64,000 bases of DNA. It comes from Miscanthus floridulus. Taxonomy: Eukaryota; Streptophyta; Magnoliopsida; Poales; Poaceae. The notes below the pieces were generated by a model. It did not search any database and was not told the DNA's origin. It was given only the letters and a program-made list of their open reading frames with translations. The stretch covers positions 14,375,925-14,439,924 of the forward strand of contig NC_089581.1 in the NCBI RefSeq assembly GCF_019320115.1. The letters are read 5' to 3'. Within the stretch, counting starts at the first letter, position 1. Every line of letters begins with the position of its first letter. Below are positions 9,807 through 19,257 of the stretch, in pieces. Position numbers and translations under genes: made by a program.

Positions 9807-11718
9807 ATGTCGCAGCCCGTCACCCCGCGCCGCGCCACCCGCTCCTCCACGGCCGATCCCGTCTCCCCGAACTCCCCGTCCGGATCCAGGCCCAAATCGA
9901 CGCCCAGGCGCCAACCCGTCCCCACCGCCGCCGCGAAGGAGGAGGAAGGGGAGCATGAGCGGAGCACCGTCGACGCGCTCCTTGAGGCGTTGCCCGGCCG
10001 CCGCACGCAGGCGACGGACCTCCTCCGGCTCCTGGCGCCCGCGCCGGCGCTCCCGCTTCTCCTCCACGGGGGCGCCGCCACGGGGAAGACGCGCGCGCTC
10101 CTCCTCGCTCTCCGCCACGTGCGCCCTCGCCCGCGGCGCGTCGCCTACGCCGCCCTGCGCTCCCTCCCGTCCCCTCGCGCCCTATTCGCCTCCCTCCTCA
10201 CCCAGCTCAGCCCGCCTTCGTCGTCGTCCTCCTCCTCTCGCCTGCGCATCCCGGACAAGCCCTCGGACTTCGTCGCCGCGCTCCGCGACGCGCTTGCTGG
10301 CCTCTCCGCGCAGGGCGAGGCCGTGTATCTGGTGTTCGATAATTTGGAGGTTGTTAGGAGCTGGGACAAGGGCGGTCAACTTCTGGCGCTCCTCCTCCGC
10401 CTCTACGATCTCCTCCGATTGCCGCAGGTCGTGCTCGTCTACGTGAGCAGTGCTACACCTGATGCGTACTACTCCATGACTGGCTCTGTCGAGCCGAATC
10501 ACATTTACTTCCCTGATTACACAGTGGACGAGGTCCGAGACATCCTGATGCGAGGCCATCCCAATCCGAAGCTGTACTCATCGTTCCTTAGGTAAGGCAT
10601 TCATCAGTGATTCTGGCTTTTGTGCTAATTTGATCCTGGGAATGGGTCGAATCAAATACCAACCAGTATATTTGACATGGGTATGCTAGTGCCTTGGGAG
10701 TATCGTTGGAGCGTGATTACTCAATCGTGCTATTTCTTCTTTTTCATTCCTCTTGTTGTTTGGCAGTGTGGCGCTGAAGCCATTGTTCCGAGTAACAAGG
10801 AGGGTAGATGAACTGGTGGCTGCACTGGAGCCACTTTTCAGGAGGTACTGCGAGCCATTGGGGGATTTGAAGGCAGTTCCGGATGAGAGCATCAAAAGGA
10901 GGTTGTTTGAACATATACAGCCACATTTGGCTGTTGCCTTGAACGAGACATTCAGTGTTCCCACGAGGACTTCTGTGGATGAATGCAAGGATCTTAGTTC
11001 TGGTGGGAAGGCTAGTAGTAAAAGACGGTTTGGCAGTAGGGATGGTTTGCTGACTGAATTGGAGTTCCACATGTCTCTGTCTGCGAAATACTTACTATTG
11101 TCAGCTTTCCTGGCTTCAAGGAACCCGGCTACTCTTGATGCAGCTTTGTTCGATTCAACTGGAGGGTCAGATAACCATAGGCGAAAGAGAAAGTATGCCA
11201 CCTAATGCCATCTCTTGACTTGCCAACAGTCTAATCATCTTATTAGATGCTTACATCATTGTTCTTTGATGTAGGAGCTCTCAGGCGTCGATGAATATGA
11301 AGGACACCATGGCTGAAGAGATGCTTTTGAAAGGCCCTGGCACATTTCCTCTTGAGCGGCTCTTGGCTATATTTCAGTGCATCACGTCAGTGTCAGAAGA
11401 TTATCTCGGTGATGTTGAATGTCCTGATAGTATGATGAATGGAAGTGGAATGACTGGTTTGATGTCAGATGTTCTTTTGCAACTTTCAACACTTTGCAAT
11501 TCTAATTTCCTCTCCAAAAGCCGGAGCTGCCCGCTAGAAGGCTCAGCTAGATATCGATCTAACATTGATGAAGATTTAGCACTCAAGGTGAGCACCTTGT
11601 AACATTCATCTGTAAGACACTGGCTGTATCATGATCATTTTGTGATTTCTTTATCTATTATTTACAGGTTGCCAGGAGTGTTAGTTTCCCCCTCTCGAAG
11701 TATATATACAGAAGATAG
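9807..11718 (+). CDS. ORC5: origin recognition complex subunit 5, 4 exons, apparently intact
   Basis: ORC5 is an AAA+-related subunit of the complex that binds replication origins in the nucleus and loads MCM helicase. Exons are 9807-10591, 10767-11192, 11275-11587 and 11668-11718. All introns are GT-AG, and splicing gives 524 residues, the usual length for the plant protein. The N-terminus (1-55) is a Ser/Pro/Arg-rich tail. Walker A is GGAATGKT at 88-95. The Walker B strand is VYLVFDNLE at 173-181, with Asp178 and Asn in place of the second acidic residue. A sensor-1-like strand (VVLVYVSS) follows. Exons 2-4 encode the C-terminal ORC5 region with the conserved LLTELEFHMSLSAKYLLL stretch. The last exon encodes only 16 residues (ending KYIYRR). 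The start is the first ATG of the frame. No lesion seen. Confidence 0.95.
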
Positions 11719-12120
11719 CCTTTGCAGCCTTAGCCTAGGCTGTAACAACTGTTGTTGTTGGCTTTAGACTATATTGGTATCTGATCTGTCTAGTTCCCAT
11801 GATTGTAGGGCATCAAGGGATAAAACAATTGCTATATGCTCCAATCTCCATCTTCTTAGTTTTCTTGACTTCTTTCATCTTGTTTCTCAGTCAGATAATT
11901 AGTAGTATCCAACCCTGGATCTAGTGGTAACTTAACATTCTGAGCTTTATTGAAATGTCTCGGAAGTAGCATGTTGTCAACAGCTCGTGCTTCAGAAAGA
12001 AAAGAACCATTAGCATCTGAATCAAGCAATGTTTAGTTAGATTACTAGATGTTCTTTTCTTCATGTAATGCCATCAGATCAACCTCTATTTTTGTGTGGC
12101 ATAGTGGTACCATAATTCTG
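11719..12120 (+). other. 3' UTR and downstream of ORC5
   Basis: AT-rich non-coding sequence after the ORC5 stop. Part is probably 3' UTR. Plant polyadenylation signals are degenerate, so I cannot place the end. Confidence 0.4.
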
Positions 12121-12331
12121 GAGGTGTTTGCTTCCCCGCCACAGCCTGCTAGCCTCAAGTGCGGCTCGCCACCAGCAGAAGGCTGCTGCTTGGTTCAGCG
12201 TTTGGACGTGGCAGCCACAGTCTTTCCCAGTTGAAAAATACGCCACAGCTGCGGCGCCGATTTCAACCACCACAGCTTAGGTGCCGCCACACTCGCCACC
12301 AAATGTGTGGCTGTGAACCAAACGTGCCCTC
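12121..12331. mobile_element. possible MITE (about 210 bp)
   Basis: The left side (gaggtgtttgcttcc...gccacag) and right side (ctgtgaaccaaacgtgccctc) look like degenerate inverted repeats, and the interior is rich in gccac and gtggc words. The superfamily and target duplication are not clear. Confidence 0.35.
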
Positions 12332-12645
12332 TATCTGAAAAAGATCAGCGCCACTTTGTCCAAGTCCAATGTTGTCGTATTGATCTGTATTAAGTAATTA
12401 CTCCATTCACGTTCATCATCTGCCTGATCTCACCACTTGAACTTTCAGTGGTATTGGTTAACATAGCGTTGTGGCGTTGAGGTGTTGCCTTAGGCAAATG
12501 ATTAAACCTTATGAATGCATTTTATTCTTTGGGACTAGAATGCCTTTGTCTATGCTTTATAGGAAAATTCATATCATTATAGAAACTGGAAGTCATATGT
12601 CACACTCTTACACCAGTCTTCAATTCTTCATCAGTCAATTGAGCC
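12332..12645. other. host sequence left of the LINE, nothing recognised
   Basis: AT-rich spacer. The frame at 12471-12758 runs into the LINE tail and is not a gene. Confidence 0.4.
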
Positions 12646-13323
12646 ACTTTTACTGCATCCTCAACAACAACAATAACAACAAAGCTTTTAAGTCCCAAAC
12701 AAGTTGGGGTAGGCTAGAGTTGAAACTCAGCAGAAGTCATCAAGGTTCAGGCACGTGAATAGCTGTGTTCCAAGCAATCCTATCTAAGGCTAAGTCTTTG
12801 GGTATATTTCATCCTTTCAAGTCTCCTTTTATTGCCTCTACCCAAGTCAACTTCGGTCTTCCTCTGCCTCTCTTCACGTTACTATCCTAGCTTAGGATTC
12901 CACTACGCACCGGTGCCTTTGGAGGTCTTCATTGGACATGTCCAAACCATCTCAACCGATATTGGACAAGCTTTTCTTCAATTGGTGCTACCCCTAATCT
13001 ATCACGTATATCATCGTTTCGAACTCGATCCCTTCTTGTATGACCGCAAATCCAACGCAACATACGCATTTCCGCGACACTTATCTGTTGAACATGTCAT
13101 CTTTTCGTAGGCCAACATTCTGCACCATACAACATAGCAGGTCTAATCGTCGTCCTATAAAACTTGTCTTTTAGCTTCTGTGGTACCCTTTTATCACATA
13201 GGACACCAGATGCTTTGCGTCACTTCATCCACCCTGCTTTAATTCTATGGCTAACATCTTCATCAATATCCCTGTCTCTCTGTAGCATTGATCCTAAATA
13301 TCAAAAGGTATCCTTCCTAGGCA

Positions 13324-14640
13324 CTACTTACCTTCCAAACTAATATCTTCCTCCTCCCGAGTAGTAGTGCCGAAGTCATATCTCGTATACTCAATTTTAG
13401 TTCTACTGAGCCTAAAACCTTTGGACTCCCAAGTCTCCCGCCATAACTCCAGTTTCTGATTCACTCCTGTCCGGCTTTCATCAACTAGCACTACATCGTC
13501 CACGAAAAGCATACACCAAGAGATGTCCTCTTGTATGTCCCTTGTGACCTCATCCATCACTAAGGCAAACAGATAAGGGCTCAAAGCTGACCCTTGATGT
13601 AGTCATATCCTAATCGGGAAGTCATCCGTGTCTCCATCACTTGTTCGAACACTAGTCACAACATTGTTGTATATGTCCTTAATGAGCCCGACGTACTTCG
13701 TTGGGACTTTATGTTTATCTAAAGCCCACCACATAACATTCCTTAGTATTTTATCATAAGCCTTCTCCAAGTCAATAAAAACCAGGTGTAGGTCCTTTTT
13801 CTCCCTATACTGCTTCATAACTTGTCTTATTAAGAAAATGGCTTCCATGGTTGACCTTCCGGGCATGAAACCAAATTGGTTCATAGAGACCTGTGTTATT
13901 GCTCTCAAGCGATGCTCGATAACTCTCTCCCATAGCTTTATAGTATGGCTCATCAACTTAATTCCCCGGTAATTAGTACAACTTTGAATATCCCCTTTAT
14001 TCTTGTAGATCGGTACCAATATACTTCTCCACTCGTCAGGCATCTTGTTCGATCGAAAATATGGTTGAACAGCTTGGTTAGCCATACTATAGCTATGTTT
14101 CCGAGGCATCTCCACACATCGATTGGGATACCATCCGGTCCCATCGTCTTACCTTCTTTCATCCTTTTCAACGCCTCTCTGACCTCAGATTCTTGGATTC
14201 TCCGCACAAAGCGCCTATTGGTGTTATCAAAAGAGTCATCCAACTGAAAGGTTGTGTCCGTATTCTCACCATTGAACAATTTGTCAAAATACTCTTGCCA
14301 TCGATGTCGGGTCTCATTCTCCTTCACCATGCTCCCTTTCATCCTTAATGCACTTAACTTGGTTGAAGTCCCTTGTCTTTCTCTCACGAACTCTAGCCAT
14401 CCTATAAATATCCTTCTCTCCTTCCTTCGTAGTCAAATGTTGGTAAAGATTCTCGTACACTCTACTCTTTGCCACACTTACAGCTCGCTTTGTAGTCTTC
14501 TTTGCCACCTTGTACTTCTCTATGTTGTCCACACTCCTGTCATGGTACAAGCGTCTATAGCATTTTTTCTTCTCCTTAATAGCCCTTTGGACTTCCTCGT
14601 TCCGCCACCAAGTATCTTTAGTCTCGCCTCCACTTCCTTT
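13324..14640 (-). pseudogene. LINE reverse transcriptase domain
   Basis: Target-primed reverse transcriptase of the RTE element. In order: linker with WWRNEEVQRAIKEKK, then ALKRMKEGKTMGPDGIPIDVW, YKNKGDIQSCTNYRGI, NQFGFMPGRSTMEAIF and VFIDLEKAYDK (first catalytic Asp), then in a shifted frame LMVMDEVTRD-like sequence and MLFVDDVVLV, the FVDD active site (near 13485-13510). The two pieces, 14115-13603 and 13584-13324, are separated by a stop/frameshift. The C-terminal part (13320-12690) is broken into short frames. Confidence 0.85.
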
Positions 14641-14849
14641 GGTTACTCCACACACCTCTGAGGCCACCTTCCGAATGTTGGTTGTCATCTTCTCCCACAT
14701 GTTGTTTATGTCCTCTTCTTCCTTCCAAGAGCCCTCTTTGATAACCCTTTCCCTGAATACCTCTGACGTCTCCCCTTTCAGTTTCCACCACTTTGTTCTT
14801 TCAATCTTAGCTTGTTTATCCCTACAGGCACGCACCTGAAAACAAAAGT

Positions 14850-15720
14850 CTGCCACCAAAAACTTATGTTGAGAAACAACACACTTCCCTGGTATCACCT
14901 TGCAAGCCAAGCATGCTCGTTTGTCCTTTCTTCCTGCGAGGGCAAAGTTAATCTGGCTAGAGTGTTGTCCGCTACTGAAGGTCACTAGATGAGATTCTCT
15001 GTTTCTAAAGAAAGTGTTGGCTATCATCAGGTCAAAAGCTACCACGAAGTCCAGAACTTCCTCCCCCTCCTGATTCCTACTACCATACCCAAAACCTCCA
15101 TGAACTGCCTTGAAACCTGCGCTTGTAGTACCTACATGCCCATTAAGATCTTCACCTATAAAAAGCTTCCCACTACTAGGTACAGCTCTAATCAGGCCAT
15201 CTAAGTCTTTCCAAAACTGTCTCTTAGCACTCTCGTCGAGGCCTACTTAGGGGCATACGCACTAATTACGTTCAAGACCATATCACCAACGACAAGCTTG
15301 ACTAAGATAATCTTATCTCCTTGCCTTCTCAATCCCACCACACCATTCTTGAGGCTCTTATCAATCAAAACTCCTACTCCATTTCTATTCGCGATTGTCC
15401 CTGTGTACTAAAGCTTGAAACCTGTATTGTCCACCTCCTTCGACTTCTGACCCTTCCATTTAGTCTCTTGAACGCATAATATATTTACGCGTCTCCTAGT
15501 CGCGGTATCAACTAATTCTCTTAACTTACCTGTAAGCGACCCTACATTCCAACTACCTAAACGGATCCTAGTTGGTTCGACTAGTTTTCTTACCCTTCGC
15601 ACCCGTCGACTCAGATGTGAAGACCCTTGCTCATTTTTCACTACACCCGGGCGCCGATGTAGCGCGTCACTAAGGAAGCGACGACCCAATCCTTGCTCAC
15701 TTGACACCATGCCCAGATCC
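14850..15720 (-). pseudogene. LINE AP-endonuclease domain
   Basis: The endonuclease nicks target DNA to prime reverse transcription. Visible motifs in order are RIRLGSWNVGSLTGKL (catalytic Asn strand), ILCVQETKWKG (catalytic Glu), then NVISAYAP, and RESHLVTFSSGQHSSQINF, which matches the C-terminal block of the fold with the usual S-x-x-D-x-x pattern altered. The frame breaks after GFKL (TAG at 15408), and there are further stops between about 15250 and 15050. Plant copies are often mis-annotated as craniofacial development protein 2-like because of this domain. Confidence 0.8.
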
Positions 15721-15956
15721 GTTTAACACCAAGGGGGTGCTGACCCGGCCCTTACCCATTTAACACCATACCCGGGTTCCGATATGGCGCGTCGCTAAGA
15801 GGGTTACGCCCCAATGGTTTTCTTCCGAGTTTCATCTCCATTAGAATGCCTAGATTTAACGTTGGCTCGCCACGCCTATCACAACCCTCCTCCTTTACCA
15901 GGGCTTGGAACCTGATATGTTGAGACAACATAGGCGGAGTTACTTTTACTGCATCC

Positions 15957-16462
15957 CCAATTGTATGATTTTTTATATGTAATTAAGTGATAGATCAAAT
16001 AACAGTACTCCAAATTACCTCTTTCTTCGCAGCTTATTGTGTTATTTGAAGGTGTAAATTTTCAAAAATGCATGTGTGTTTAAAGGAGCTCTTCCCAGTA
16101 TTCAGGGCCTCCTATAGATAGTGGAAGATGAATGTGGCCTTTGGTGTTTGGCGGAGCATCCAAGCTCTAGGACCTTCTCTCTAGGTTGTTTCCCCTGGAG
16201 TCATAGACTCGGGATGTCATGCGGGCCTTTTTTAGTCCCCTAGATTACAAGTATTTTTCATATTGTTGTGAAAATTCATTGAATCCTATATATCACAATC
16301 ATTTTTCTGATCCATGATTACCTGATATTTTGGTAATAACAATTATAACTTTAAGTGAGTGATAGTATATTTGCTACAGTAGAATATTGTGATAAGAAGT
16401 GATCATTTATAATGCATAGGTTTACAACTGATGTGCCTTGTTCTATTGTTGGTTAGTTACAC
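15957..16462. other. spacer between LINE and gag-only element
   Basis: AT-rich host sequence. No ORF of protein character, RNA gene or clear repeat recognised. Confidence 0.4.
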
Positions 16463-16880
16463 TGTTATGACCGGCATCCCCTATGCCAGGCGCAAACCCA
16501 ATAGTGCTAGGGGGCCGGTCTGCTAAGGGGCTTAGAGGCCCAATTTATCGCTTATTTGATATTTTCTTAGGGATAGATATAGTTCCTTAATTATAGCATT
16601 TATAGGGAAGGATAAATACTTGTAATCGGGGATGATTGAAATTAAGCAGAAAGCAACAATTAAGTTGCTGGCTTCCCTTGGGAGCCAGTCGTCCCTACCC
16701 TCTCCCTCGCGCGAACAGTACCCGTGTTACTGTAGCGCGACGTGAACTCTAGGGCTGCAGTAGCAGCCGCCGCTCTCGCCGACACGGCCCCTCGTCGACG
16801 TCGAGAGTACAGACCACGTCCTCCCCTCTTCCATCCCTATAACCTGTGCAGCAACACTGGTAGGGTATCAAGTCCTATCA
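16463..16880 (+). repeat. 5' LTR of the gag-only element
   Basis: Begins tgttatgacc and ends ctatca at 16880, three bases before the primer-binding-like site. The first 297 bp are closely repeated at 18484-18784, including the attaagttgctggcttccc block. The end is inferred from the primer site and the CA dinucleotide. Confidence 0.8.
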
Positions 16881-16883
16881 ATC

Positions 16884-16895
16884 TAGTATCAGAGA
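16884..16895 (+). other. primer-binding-like site (initiator Met tRNA)
   Basis: tagtatcagaga differs at two positions from tggtatcagagc, the common complement of plant initiator tRNA-Met. The position just after the LTR supports it. Confidence 0.65.
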
Positions 16896-16909
16896 TCTTT
16901 GGTTCGATC

Positions 16910-18417
16910 ATGTCCAGCCCTCTACAGAGTTCTTCCCACCCGCCGCCGCCGCACACCCACCCGCCGCCACCAGCGTCTTCGTCGGCTCTGCTGCCCCACA
17001 CAGTGGGCGCGTCGGCATTGGGCGCGCTGGCGTCCTCAGGGGCGCTTGCACCCTCTGCCCTGGCGCCGTCCGCCCTCGTCCTCACCCCAGAGCAGATGAC
17101 GGCCGCAGTCCTAGAATTAGGGCAGGCCGTGGCGGGCATCAGGGCCTTCCTCGTCGGGCCCTATGCGCCCCAGCTGTAGCCCCAGCTGCCACCACCTCCG
17201 CCGCCACACCAACAGCAGCTACCCCCACCGTCGCCGCCCTCAGCTGCGACCACGGTGCCGGCCATCTTGTACCAGTATGGGATGCCCTACGACGGGACTG
17301 CGACGACCTCGTTCCCAGCCGCACCGCCACCGTCCTAGGGCGTTCCCATCCAGCAGATCAAGTTCCCGCCATCTCCATCACTGCTTCCGGCTTGGATCGC
17401 CGGTTCGTCGAAACCCATCTACACGGCGCCCAGTCCCCAGCCGCACCTACCACCACTCCCGACCACCGGGGCTGTCATGGCGCCTGGCGGCGCCCCGGCT
17501 CCAGGCGTCCTCTACGGCGGGGTGGACGCCCCCTGTTCCACGGTGGCAGCCTGATGGCGATGCTCTCCGCCGCATCACCCTCGCTGGACAGCACGGGCGC
17601 GGCGCCCTCGGTCGCCGCACAGAACCCGCCGCCGCCCAAGTTTTACAAGTTGGAGTTCGCCACATACAACGGCTCTGTTGATCCCCTGAATTGGCTCAAC
17701 CAGTGTGAGCAATTCTTTCGGGGTCAGCGCACGCTCGCCTCCGACCGTACCTGACTCGCCTCCTATCATCTTTGGGGGGCGGCCCAGACTTGGTACTATG
17801 CCCTCGAGCAGGACAAGGGCATGACACCGTGGGAGCACTTCAAGGAGCTGTGTCGTCTGCGCTTCGGCCCTCCGATCCACGGGAGTCGGCTGGTTGAGCT
17901 GGGCCGGCTGCCGTTTGTTTCCACTGTGCAGGAGTTTGCCGATCGCTTCCAGGCGGTGGCATGTCACGCCCGGGACGTCTCCGCGCGTCAGCGGGCCGAG
18001 CTCTTCGTTGGTGGCCTTCCGGATCATATCCGGGTGGACGTGGAGATGCGCGACCCCCCGGACCTCCAGACGGCCATGTACTACGCCCGGGCGTTCGAGC
18101 GTCGTGCGGCTGCCATGTAGCCAGTGCCGGCTCCGCGTCAGGGTCAGCCTCCTCCGGCGCGCACACCCGGGGCGGCCCAGGCGGGGCAGGCCCCCGCTGC
18201 GGCCAATGCGGCCTCCGCGGCGCCCCCGTTTCGCCGCCTTACACCGGCGGAGCAGCTGGAACGTCGTCGCCAAGGACTATGCTACAACTGCGACGAGCCC
18301 TACGTCCCTGGACATGTGTGTCAGCGGCTCTTCTACCTGGAGTCCGGGGACTACATTGAGGAGGACGCCGTGCCCGCCGAATACGGGGACGTGGCCATAT
18401 CACCAGAGGACTCTTGA
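16910..18417 (+). pseudogene. Ty3/Gypsy gag (capsid and zinc knuckle), broken
   Basis: Gag forms the virus-like particle and packages RNA. The ATG is at 16910. The N-terminal third is Pro/Ala-rich, in frame up to a TAG at 17177-17179 and another near 17335. A one-base shift near 17545 moves to the frame of the capsid core, which contains FYKLEFATYNGSVDPLNWLN and later WEHFKELCRLRFGPP, typical of the retrotrans_gag fold. Further stops lie at about 17752 and 18118. The zinc knuckle is CYNCDEPYVPGHVC near 18283-18324, the chromovirus-like form. It ends at TGA 18415-18417. GC content is far above the flanks. Confidence 0.85.
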
Positions 18418-18483
18418 CGAGTTCCGCAAGCACTTCCCCGACTTCCAACTCGAGGATGAGTTGTTTGCGCAGGTGGGGAGAGA
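18418..18483 (+). pseudogene. residual C-terminal tail of the Gypsy polyprotein
   Basis: In the frame one base off from gag, the sequence reads LDEFRKHFPDFQLEDELF and runs to the polypurine tract. This matches what I recall of the extreme C-terminus of grass chromovirus polyproteins, after the chromodomain. It shows that the missing part is an internal deletion from just after gag to near the end of pol. Confidence 0.6.
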
Positions 18484-18784
18484 TGTTATGACCGGCATCC
18501 CCTATGCCAGGCGTAGGCCCAATAGTGGCTAGGGGGCCGATCGGGGCTTAGAGGGCTTAGAGGCCCGATTTATCGCTTATTTGGTATTTTCTTAGGGATA
18601 GATATAATTCCTTAATTATAGCATCTATAGGGAAGGATAAATACTTGTAATCGGGGATGATTGAAATTAAGCAGAAAGCAACAATTAAGTTGCTGGCTTC
18701 CCTTGGGAGCCAGCCGTCCCTGCCCTCTCCCTCGCACAAACAGTACCCACGTTACTGTAGCACAACGTGAACTCTAGGGGTGCA
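18484..18784 (+). repeat. truncated 3' LTR of the gag-only element
   Basis: Starts tgttatgacc right after the polypurine tract and matches 16463-16759 with scattered substitutions and small indels. Similarity stops at tgca (18781-18784). Confidence 0.85.
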
Positions 18785-19257
18785 TATTCGTATAACAGTA
18801 TAACATATATACAATTCCATAGTACCTGTTTCACAATTATCCTAACAATTGTATTTCACTATTACTTGCTATCACTTTCTAGTTTCTACACTTCAAATAT
18901 TTGGAACTAGAATTAAGTTCAGTAGAGCAAGCAATTAATTTACCTCCAAGAATCAAATAATTAAAATTAAGAATTTGACGCTACAGTTTAGTTTACAAAT
19001 AGTTTGAGAATGCTCTCTAGTTCATAGAATATAGCCTCAACCAAAGAATAACTAGATCTTCAAAGTAGAAACAAAATAATGTACATCTTTATATCTGGAG
19101 CCCCTATCGTTTTCCTTGACTGGACAACAAAAATGTAATACTGTTATACTGGATTACTACAGTTGCAAATCTTGGTGATGTGGTCATATTGTTATCTTCC
19201 TTGAACAGGTGGCCCTGCACTGCTAGATTTCTCCATGTCATCATACACTTCCATTCC
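18785..19257. other. 3' flank of the receptor kinase gene
   Basis: AT-rich. Probably contains the 3' UTR of the minus-strand kinase gene on its right side. No other gene seen. Confidence 0.45.

Larger units (their letters stand above)
12661..15941 (-). mobile_element. complete RTE-type LINE on the minus strand
   Basis: Flanked by an exact 15-bp target duplication, acttttactgcatcc, at 12646-12660 and 15942-15956. On the minus strand the element begins at 15941, encodes an AP-type endonuclease followed by reverse transcriptase, and ends with a ttgttgttattg-type tail at about 12661-12682. A short 3' end with TTG-like repeats, single-ORF layout and the endonuclease sequence are what I know of plant RTE elements. 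Length is 3281 bp, close to full length. Multiple frameshifts and stops show it is dead. Confidence 0.9.
16463..18784 (+). mobile_element. gag-only Ty3/Gypsy derivative lacking pol
   Basis: 5' LTR at 16463-16880, primer-binding-like site at 16884-16895, gag at 16910-18417, a short polyprotein tail, polypurine tract (ggtggggagaga, 18472-18483) and a truncated 3' LTR at 18484-18784. Protease, reverse transcriptase, RNase H and almost all of integrase are missing. The 3' LTR stops where the 5' LTR still has 121 bp to go, so the right end of the element is lost and no target duplication is expected. Confidence 0.85.

Noticed and set aside
9608..10559. Antisense ORFs over ORC5 exon 1
   Set aside because: They are long only because the exon is GC-rich; no protein motif, and the ORC5 frame explains the codon pattern.
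12471..13110. Plus-strand ORFs over the LINE
   Set aside because: Shadows opposite the minus-strand LINE; the reverse transcriptase motifs are on the other strand.
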